From NCBI GenBank assembly GCA_946886075.1, contig CAMPHR010000029.1, forward strand, positions 1 through 41,093: a DNA stretch of 41,093 nucleotides, read 5' to 3'. Position numbers and translations under genes: made by a program. The DNA is from an uncultured Novosphingobium sp. (GTDB lineage: Bacteria > Pseudomonadota > Alphaproteobacteria > Sphingomonadales > Sphingomonadaceae). Each line of letters opens with the position of its first letter. Within the stretch, counting starts at the first letter, position 1. Positions 33,600 through 39,120 of this stretch are shown here, in pieces. The notes beneath the pieces are model-generated. The model had not been told where the DNA came from. It searched no databases and saw nothing but the letters and a program-made list of their open reading frames with translations.

Positions 33600-35173
33600 G
33601 GCAGGCTGATTTCCCGGTCGATGCCGATGGCGCGCAGGAAGGCCGGGTCATGGCTGACCACGATCAGCGCGCCGTCATAGGCGAGCAGACCCTGTTCAAT
33701 GGCGGCGATGCTGTCGATGTCGAGATGATTGGTCGGCTCGTCCAGCATCAGCAGCGGCGGCAGCGCCGCGCCGCCCAGCACGCAGGCGAGCCCCGCGCGC
33801 AGCAACTGCCCTCCGCTGAGGGTCCCCGCCTGCTGCAGCGCCAGGTCCGCGCGGAAACGAAAACGGGCGAGGGCGGCGCGCACCTCATTATGCGTGGCGT
33901 TGGGGTGCAGGCGCGCGAAATTGTCGGCGATGCTTTGGCTCGGATCGAGCAGTTCCACCTTCTGGTCCAGCAGCGCGCTGGCGACATGCCGATCGACCTT
34001 TCCCGACAGCGGCGGCAAGCTGCCTGCGATCACATGGAGCAGCGTGGATTTGCCCGCGCCATTGGGGCCGCTGATCGCGATCCGCTCCGGCCCGTTGATG
34101 GTGATGGACAGGTCGTTGAGGATGGGCGCATCGGGATCATGCCCGGCGATGACACGGTCCAGCGTGACGATGCGCTGGCCGGGAAGGACAGCGGTGGAGG
34201 GCAGGGCGACGGTCAGGCTTTCCACCACTTCGATCCGTTGCCGCGCGGCCATCGCCGCCTGCTCGGATTCGCGGCGCAGGCGTTCACCGAGGCGCGCTGC
34301 CTCGCCGCCTGATCCTTCCGCGCGATCCTTCCGCATGCCGATCAGGATGCGGGGCATGTCGCCCTTGGCTCCCTTGCGGGCACCTGCGGCGTCGCGCCGC
34401 TGCTTGCGCTCGGCGGCGACCTGCGTGCGTTTGGCGATGTCTTTCACTTGCCGCTCGGCATGGGCGAGGTCCTGCTCGGCGGCCGCCAGCTCCACCGCCC
34501 TGCGCGCCTGCCAGGATGAGAAATTGCCGCCGTGGCGGCTGATGCCCAGCGTCGTCAGCTCGGCAATCGCCTCCATTTCCTCCAGCAGCGCACGGTCATG
34601 GCTGACCACGATCGCGCCCGCCCGCCACCGCGCCAACAGGGCAATCAGCGCCGCCCGGCCATCAGCGTCCAGATTGTTGGTCGGCTCGTCCAGCAGCAGG
34701 AAGTCGGGCCGGGCGAAGAACGCCCCGGCGAGCGCCGCCCTCGTCCGCTGTCCGCCCGACAAGTGGATGAGCGCGGTTTCGGGCGCGGCTCCCAGGCCTG
34801 CTTCGGCCAAGGCTTCCTCAATGCGGGAAGGGAGCGTCCAGTCGCACGCCTCCAGCTCGGCCATGTCAGCCTCGCCCCGTTCGGCTTTGGCGAGCAGGGC
34901 CATCGCTTGAGCCACGCCGAACAGGCTGGCGATCGTCTCGTTCGGGCCGACCTGCACGGTCTGTCGCAGTTCAGCGACCGTGCCATCCCGCTGAACATGG
35001 CCGCTGGATGGTCTCAGCCTGCCGGATATGAGCGCGAGCAGCGTCGATTTGCCGACGCCATTGCGTCCGACAAGTCCAATCCGCTCGGAAGTGAAACGAA
35101 AATCAAGGTCGCCAAGGACGGACGTTCCGTCAGGCGCGGACCAACTGATTTGGGAGAGAGTGATCGATGGCAT
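33596..35173 (-). CDS. ABC-F family ATPase
   Basis: A 525-residue soluble protein with two ABC domains and no membrane part. Domain 1 has GLVGRNGVGKSTLLAL, LSGGQRTRAALAGAFF and LLLDEPTNNLDADG. The inter-domain linker (about residues 210-325) is highly charged (ERQVKDIAKRTQVAAERKQR). Domain 2 has ISGPNGAGKSTLLHVI, LSGGQLLRAGLACVLGG and LMLDEPTNHLDIDS. ABC-F proteins act on the ribosome, either as housekeeping factors (Uup/EttA type) or to protect against ribosome-targeting antibiotics; which type applies is not clear from sequence alone. ATG 35173 gives the usual N-terminus (PSITLSQISW); a TTG at 35197 is an alternative. Confidence 0.92.
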   Translation of the reverse strand: MPSITLSQISWSAPDGTSVLGDLDFRFTSERIGLVGRNGVGKSTLLALISGRLRPSSGHVQRDGTVAELRQTVQVGPNETIASLFGVAQAMALLAKAERGEADMAELEACDWTLPSRIEEALAEAGLGAAPETALIHLSGGQRTRAALAGAFFARPDFLLLDEPTNNLDADGRAALIALLARWRAGAIVVSHDRALLEEMEAIAELTTLGISRHGGNFSSWQARRAVELAAAEQDLAHAERQVKDIAKRTQVAAERKQRRDAAGARKGAKGDMPRILIGMRKDRAEGSGGEAARLGERLRRESEQAAMAARQRIEVVESLTVALPSTAVLPGQRIVTLDRVIAGHDPDAPILNDLSITINGPERIAISGPNGAGKSTLLHVIAGSLPPLSGKVDRHVASALLDQKVELLDPSQSIADNFARLHPNATHNEVRAALARFRFRADLALQQAGTLSGGQLLRAGLACVLGGAALPPLLMLDEPTNHLDIDSIAAIEQGLLAYDGALIVVSHDPAFLRAIGIDREISLP

Positions 35174-35362
35174 GGGCAAAAATATTCCTGAAAGCAAAGC
35201 GTTGGGCTTGTGCGATCAGGTTGATGTCCATGATGTCGGTCCTCCGGAGATTGGCCTTCACCCATAGAGCAAGGCTCCTGCCCAGGCAACCACGTCGCGC
35301 GCGCCCGATTGACGCGGCGCAGCATCGCCGTCACTGAAAGGGCAAAAGGGTCGAAGGTCCAC
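35174..35362. other. Gap between divergent ABC-F and nasT genes
   Basis: About 190 bp with no convincing gene. It must hold the promoters of both flanking genes. TTGACG at 35309-35314 is a possible -35 box for nasT, but I see no good -10 partner. No palindromic operator stands out. Confidence 0.5.
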
Positions 35363-35944
35363 ATGCGAATCGTCATCATCGATGACAGCGGCCTGCGCGC
35401 GACGGTGCTTGAAGAAGGACTGCGCGAGGCGGGCTATGACGATATCCACATCGTTCCTCCGCGCGGCGGCTTCGTCGCGCGGCTCGAACGCATGGCGCCC
35501 GACGTCGTGCTGATGGACCTCGGTAGCCCCAGCCGCGACACGCTGGAGGAAATGCTGTCGGTCAGCCGCGCGCTCGCCCGGCCGATCGCCATGTTTGTCG
35601 ATCAGTCCGACGACTCCATGATCGGGGCGGCGATCGATGCGGGCGTGTCCGCCTATGTCGTCGATGGATTGCGCAAGGAGCGGGTGAAGCCGGTGCTGGA
35701 GCTTGCCGTCCGCCGCTTCAATGCCTTCGCTCGGCTCCAGACCGAGCTGGATGAGGCGCGCACCCAGCTTTCCGACCGCAAGATCATCGACCGCGCCAAG
35801 TCGATCCTGATGAGCCAGCGCGGCATCAGCGAGCCGGACGCCTATGCGCTGCTGCGCTCGGGCGCGATGAACCAGGGGAAGAAGATCGTGGATGTCGCAC
35901 AGGCCCTGATCACCGCGAGCGACCTGTTGGGAGGAGGGTTATGA
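35363..35944 (+). CDS. nasT: NasT, ANTAR-domain response regulator (transcription antiterminator)
   Basis: A 193-residue RNA-binding regulator. The receiver-like domain begins RIVIIDDSGLRATVLEEGL (D7, D8) and has Asp52 in VVLMDLGSPSRD. A coiled linker (ARLQTELDEARTQLSDRK) leads to the ANTAR domain, ~134-185: IIDRAKSILMSQRGISEPDA and YALLRSGAMNQGKKIVDVAQ. In other bacteria NasT binds paired hexaloop hairpins in leader RNAs of nitrate assimilation genes and prevents termination; NasS holds it inactive without nitrate. Candidate target leaders lie at 37340-37465 and 38977-39104. GAAGG is five bases before the ATG. It overlaps nasS by 4 nt. Confidence 0.93.
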   Translation: MRIVIIDDSGLRATVLEEGLREAGYDDIHIVPPRGGFVARLERMAPDVVLMDLGSPSRDTLEEMLSVSRALARPIAMFVDQSDDSMIGAAIDAGVSAYVVDGLRKERVKPVLELAVRRFNAFARLQTELDEARTQLSDRKIIDRAKSILMSQRGISEPDAYALLRSGAMNQGKKIVDVAQALITASDLLGGGL

Positions 35945-37155
35945 TGAGCATCGGGACGACGCCCCTGCGCATCGCCTATCTGCCGCTGACCGATTCCGCC
36001 GTGCTGGCGGTAGCGCGGGAAAAGGGTTTTGCGGAGGAGGAGGGGATCGCCCTCGACCTCGTCCGCGCGACCAGCTGGGCGACCTTGCGCGACCGACTGG
36101 TGTTCGGGCAGGTGCAGGCCGCGCATATGCTGGCGCCGCTGGCCATTGCGGTGACGCTGGGATTGAGCCAGCAGCCCGCGCCGCTTTCCGCGCCCTATAA
36201 GCTTAACGTCAACGGCAATATGCTGGTGATGGCGCGGGAGTTCGCCTTGGCGCTCGACCCGGATGTGGCGGCGCGGCTCGACGATCCGCTGGGTACGGCG
36301 CATGATTTTGCCGCCGCCATCGGGCTTTGGAAGCGCAAGCCGGTGATCGGCGTCGTTCACCGTTTTTCCAGCCATGCGATCATGCTGCGCTACTGGCTGG
36401 CGAGCGCGGGCGTCGATCCTGATCGCGACGTGCTGCTGCGCGTGGTGCCGCCGTCGCTCACGGTGGAGGCGATGCAGGCTGGCGAGATTGACGGCTTCAT
36501 CGCGGGCGAGCCCTGGGGCAGCGCGGCGGTGGATGCAGGCCTCGCCGAAGCCGTGGCGATCGGCGAGCGCATCTGGCGGCGCGGCGTGGAGAAGGTGCTG
36601 GCTTTCCGCACGCCATGGCTGGAGGAAAATCCCCAGGCCGTCGATGCGCTGATCCGCGCGCTGGTTCGGTCGGCCGCCTGGTGCGACGATCCGGCAAATC
36701 ACGAGGCGCTGGCGCATCTGTTGTCGCAGCCGCATCTGGTCGATCAGCCTGCCGATGTGATCCTGCGGGCGCTGTCGGGACGCATCACTGCGCGGGCCGA
36801 CATGGCGCCAATCGACATGCCCGACTTCCTGCTGTTTTCGCGGGAGGCGACGCCCTTTCCGTGGCGTAGCCAGGCGCTGTGGCTCTATTCACAGCTGGTC
36901 CGCTGGAAGATGGTGGAACACACGCCCGAAAATGCGGCACGAGCCGGGTCGGTATTCCGCCCAGATGTGTTCCGCCGCGCATTGGCAGACAGCAATGTGC
37001 CCATTCCCGGCGCGAGCATGAAGGTGGAAGGCGCCGTTGCGTCGCCACTGGCCGTTGGGTCGAAGCGCGGCGAGTTGACGCTGGGGCCGGACCGCTTCTT
37101 CGACGGGCGGACATTCGATCCCGAACGCATTGAAGACTTCCTCGCGAGCTTTTAG
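35941..37155 (+). CDS. nasS: NasS, nitrate/nitrite sensor (NrtA/CmpA-like, cytoplasmic)
   Basis: A 404-residue protein of the ABC nitrate-binding protein family (NrtA/CmpA-like): LRIAYLPLTDSAVLAVAREK, the RDRLVFGQVQAAHMLAPLAI segment, the VVHRFSSHAIMLRYWLASAG region, and GEIDGFIAGEPWGSAAVDAG. It has no signal peptide, so it stays in the cytoplasm, as expected for the NasS sensor that sequesters NasT until nitrate or nitrite binds. The GGAGG site and the ATGATG start are inside the end of nasT, so the two proteins are made in step, as suits a one-to-one complex. The GEPWG loop is typical of the family. Confidence 0.92.
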   Translation: MMSIGTTPLRIAYLPLTDSAVLAVAREKGFAEEEGIALDLVRATSWATLRDRLVFGQVQAAHMLAPLAIAVTLGLSQQPAPLSAPYKLNVNGNMLVMAREFALALDPDVAARLDDPLGTAHDFAAAIGLWKRKPVIGVVHRFSSHAIMLRYWLASAGVDPDRDVLLRVVPPSLTVEAMQAGEIDGFIAGEPWGSAAVDAGLAEAVAIGERIWRRGVEKVLAFRTPWLEENPQAVDALIRALVRSAAWCDDPANHEALAHLLSQPHLVDQPADVILRALSGRITARADMAPIDMPDFLLFSREATPFPWRSQALWLYSQLVRWKMVEHTPENAARAGSVFRPDVFRRALADSNVPIPGASMKVEGAVASPLAVGSKRGELTLGPDRFFDGRTFDPERIEDFLASF

Positions 37156-37175
37156 TCTGGGTCCCTCCTTTCCTT

Positions 37176-37267
37176 CGTCATGCTGAACTTGTTTCAGCAT
37201 CCATTTCTCGCCCGGCGCGACGGAGCGTAGGGGGCAGGATGGATGCTGAAACAAGTTCAGCATGACG
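37176..37267. repeat. Long inverted repeat (CGTCATGCTGAACTTGTTTC family)
   Basis: CGTCATGCTGAACTTGTTTCAGCATCC on the left pairs with GGATGCTGAAACAAGTTCAGCATGACG on the right, a near-perfect 27-bp arm, around a ~40-base centre. It lies just after nasS and could end its transcript. Dispersed elements of this form are common in sphingomonads. Confidence 0.85.
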
Positions 37268-37302
37268 GGTGGAGGCGGCGGCACCCTCCGAAAAATTGTG
37301 CC

Positions 37303-37331
37303 TTGCAACATAAACCGAATCGTTAGATAAG
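37303..37331 (+). promoter_or_regulatory. Possible promoter of the nitrate transporter leader
   Basis: TTGCAA (37303-37308), 17 bp, GATAAG (37326-37331). Each box matches the sigma-70 consensus at four of six positions. A start ~7 bp later (about 37338) would place the first leader hairpin at the very 5' end of the RNA. Confidence 0.4.
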
Positions 37332-37339
37332 ACGAAGGT

Positions 37340-37392
37340 CGCGCGACGAAGCGCGTATATGGATGAGCCCGCCCAAGGATGGGGTCGAGCTC
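37340..37392 (+). promoter_or_regulatory. Candidate ANTAR (NasT) target hairpins before the nitrate transporter
   Basis: Two small hairpins. The first is CGCGC (37340-37344) with GCGCG (37351-37355) and loop GACGAA; a one-base shifted pairing gives loop ACGAAG. The second is GAGC (37365-37368) with GCTC (37389-37392), inner pairs CG/CG, and CCC (37372-37374) with GGG (37381-37383), closing the six-base loop AAGGAT. That loop has A at 1 and G at 4, as reported for ANTAR targets; the first loop does not show A1/G4 together. A terminator follows at 37414. Confidence 0.6.
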
Positions 37393-37413
37393 TCCCAAAC
37401 TTAAATTTGCAGC

Positions 37414-37465
37414 AAAGCCGCTGGCCGGGCCTCACGAAAATGAGCGTCCGGAGGGCGGCTTTTTT
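37414..37465 (+). terminator. Leader terminator (attenuator) before the nitrate transporter
   Basis: AAAGCCGC (37414-37421) pairs with GCGGCTTT (37455-37462), with an inner helix CCGGGC / GTCCGG and CTCA/TGAG around the loop CGAAAA, then a run of six T (37460-37465). It lies 35 bp before the ATG of the transporter gene, in its leader, so it would block transcription unless antitermination occurs. Confidence 0.82.
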
Positions 37466-37500
37466 CGTGTCCATTTCACATTGATTGAAGGACTTGCATC

Positions 37501-38742
37501 ATGGCAACTGCTTATTGGGAGCGCGAAGGCGCTGAGGGGGAAGCCGGGCCAACCAGCTTCTGGAAAGCTGGCCACACGCCGACCCTGATTGCTGCTTTCC
37601 TCTATTTCGACCTCGCCTTCATGGTGTGGGTGCTGCTGGGGCCGCTCGCGCCGTCGATTTCGAAGACGCTGGGCCTGACGCCCGCGGAAAAGGGCTTGAT
37701 GGTCGCGGTGCCGACGCTGGCGGGCGCGCTGCTGCGCGTCGTGAACGGCCTGCTGGTCGATCGCATCGGCTGCAAGCAGGCGGGCGCGATCAGCCAGGTC
37801 ATTGTGATCATTGGCCTCTTCACCGCCTGGTTCATGGGCGTGAACAGCTTCGGCGGTACGCTGGCGCTCGGCGTGATACTGGGCTTTGCCGGGGCGAGCT
37901 TCGCTATCGCGCTGCCCTTGGCAAGCCGCTGGTATCCGCCTGAGCATCAGGGCAAGGCCATGGGCCTTGCGGGCATGGGCAATTCGGGCACGGTGCTCGC
38001 CTCTCTCTTCGCGCCGATCCTGGCGAAGCTGTTCGGCTGGAACGCGGTGCTGGGCCTTGCCTGCATCCCGCTCAGCATCGTGTTTGTCCTCTACATGGTG
38101 ATGGCCAAGAACGCGCCGAACGCGCCTGCGCCCAAGAAGCTGGTCGATTATTTCCAGCCCTTGAAGAGCGCTGACGCCTGGTGGCTGATGAGCTTTTATG
38201 CCGTGACTTTCGGCGGTTTCGTGGGCCTCGCTGCTTCGCTGCCGATCTATTTCACCGACCAGTTCGGCCTGACGCCGATCATGGCAGGCTATTGCACCGC
38301 AGGCTGCGTGTTCGCCGGGTCGCTGGTGCGTCCGATGGGCGGCGCGCTGGCTGACAAGATCGGCGGCGTGAAGGCGCTGATGATGGTCTATATCGCTGCG
38401 GCTCTGGCGCTGGCGGGCGTGTCTTATGCTCCGACGCTGGTGTCGGCGCTGGGCTTCTTCGTCGCGGCGATGCTGGCGCTGGGTGTCGGCAACGGATCGG
38501 TGTTCCAACTGGTGCCGCAGCGCTTCCAGTCGGAAATCGGCGTGATGACCGGCCTCGTCGGCATGGCGGGCGGCATTGGCGGCTTCTACCTGGCGTCTTC
38601 GCTGGGTATTGCCAAGCAGTTCACCGGCAGCTTCGCGCCCGGTTTCCTGATCTTTGCGGGGCTTTGCGTGGTGGCGTTCCTCGGCATCTCGATGGTCCGT
38701 GCGCGGTGGCGCGCGACCTGGAGCAGCGGCGCGCGCATCTGA
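37501..38742 (+). CDS. narK: Nitrate/nitrite transporter, NNP family MFS (NarK/NasA type)
   Basis: A 413-residue inner-membrane transporter with ~12 spans. It has FYFDLAF-like FLYFDLAFMVWVLLGPLAPS in span 1, LLRVVNGLLVDRIG with the substrate arginine after span 2, and two nitrate-signature Gly-rich regions: GFAGASFAIALPLASRWYPP and AGMGNSGTVLASLFAPIL in the first half, and LGVGNGSVFQLVPQRF with VGMAGGIGGFYLASSLG in the second. GAAGGA lies eight bases before the ATG. Transcription probably depends on NasT acting on the leader. It imports nitrate for assimilation by the nirB region. It could also export nitrite. Confidence 0.95.
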   Translation: MATAYWEREGAEGEAGPTSFWKAGHTPTLIAAFLYFDLAFMVWVLLGPLAPSISKTLGLTPAEKGLMVAVPTLAGALLRVVNGLLVDRIGCKQAGAISQVIVIIGLFTAWFMGVNSFGGTLALGVILGFAGASFAIALPLASRWYPPEHQGKAMGLAGMGNSGTVLASLFAPILAKLFGWNAVLGLACIPLSIVFVLYMVMAKNAPNAPAPKKLVDYFQPLKSADAWWLMSFYAVTFGGFVGLAASLPIYFTDQFGLTPIMAGYCTAGCVFAGSLVRPMGGALADKIGGVKALMMVYIAAALALAGVSYAPTLVSALGFFVAAMLALGVGNGSVFQLVPQRFQSEIGVMTGLVGMAGGIGGFYLASSLGIAKQFTGSFAPGFLIFAGLCVVAFLGISMVRARWRATWSSGARI

Positions 38743-38763
38743 TCTTTTTGGATTGGAGAGGGA

Positions 38764-38800
38764 GGCGGCGGCACTCGAAAGAGGAGCCGCCGCCCTTGTT
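38764..38800 (+). terminator. Terminator after the nitrate transporter
   Basis: GGCGGCGGC (38764-38772) pairs with GCCGCCGCC (38786-38794), followed by CTTGTT TT. It lies 22 bp after the transporter stop, suggesting that nirB has its own transcript. Confidence 0.7.
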
Positions 38801-38812
38801 TTCAATCGAAAT

Positions 38813-38890
38813 CCGTTCGGGCTGAGCCTGTCGAAGCCCTCCACTTTTTCGAAGAGAAGTAAGGCTCTTCGACAGGCTCAGGGCGAACGG
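38813..38890. repeat. Inverted repeat of the CCGTTCGGGCTGAGCCTGTC family, copy 2
   Basis: CCGTTCGGGCTGAGCCTGTCGAAG on the left faces CTTCGACAGGCTCAGGGCGAACGG on the right; the ends match the copy at 13609-13686, while the centres differ. Confidence 0.88.
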
Positions 38891-38939
38891 GCAAGAGGCA
38901 GGTTGTCGGGGACAAATTGAACTTTCTCCCCGAATCACC

Positions 38940-38967
38940 TTGACCGTCGCGGCCATTCATCTATGCT
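38940..38967 (+). promoter_or_regulatory. Possible promoter of the nirB leader
   Basis: TTGACC (38940-38945), 16 bp, TATGCT (38962-38967). A start ~7 bp later (about 38974) would again put the first hairpin at the 5' end of the RNA, as in the transporter leader. Confidence 0.45.
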
Positions 38968-38976
38968 GCACTGCGA

Positions 38977-39027
38977 AGGACAAGGTTGTCCTCCAACATA
39001 GCGGCGCTGGTCCACGGTAGGGCCAGC
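38977..39027 (+). promoter_or_regulatory. Tandem hexaloop hairpins, candidate ANTAR (NasT) target before nirB
   Basis: Hairpin 1: AGGAC (38977-38981), loop AAGGTT, GTCCT (38988-38992). Hairpin 2: GCTGGTCC (39006-39013), loop ACGGTA, GGGCCAGC (39020-39027), eight pairs with one G-U. Both loops are six bases with A at 1 and G at 4, the published ANTAR target signature as I recall it. The hairpins are 13 nt apart and an intrinsic terminator follows 17 nt later. Confidence 0.8.
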
Positions 39028-39044
39028 AAAGCGTGAATGATGGC

Positions 39045-39104
39045 AAAGCCGCCATCCAGACCTCTGGGTTCAAAGCCCAGGGGTCCGGATGGCGGCTTTT
39101 TTTT
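39045..39104 (+). terminator. Leader terminator (attenuator) before nirB
   Basis: AAAGCCGCCATCC (39045-39057) pairs with GGATGGCGGCTTT (39087-39099). The stem is extended inside by GACC/GGTC and CTGGG/CCCAG, and is followed by eight T in all (39097-39104). It ends 16 bp before the nirB ATG; GGAG at 39110-39113 is the ribosome site just after it. A strong terminator so close to the start codon implies regulated read-through. Confidence 0.88.
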
Positions 39105-39120
39105 ATTCTGGAGTCAAGGG

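Noticed and set aside
37176..37267. Regulatory hairpin of the nitrate leader
   Set aside because: The near-perfect long arms and sequence mark it as a dispersed repeat; it lies upstream of the likely transcription start.
37432..38844. Minus-strand open frame of 470 codons
   Set aside because: It is opposite the nitrate transporter and crosses its terminator and leader; no recognisable domain.
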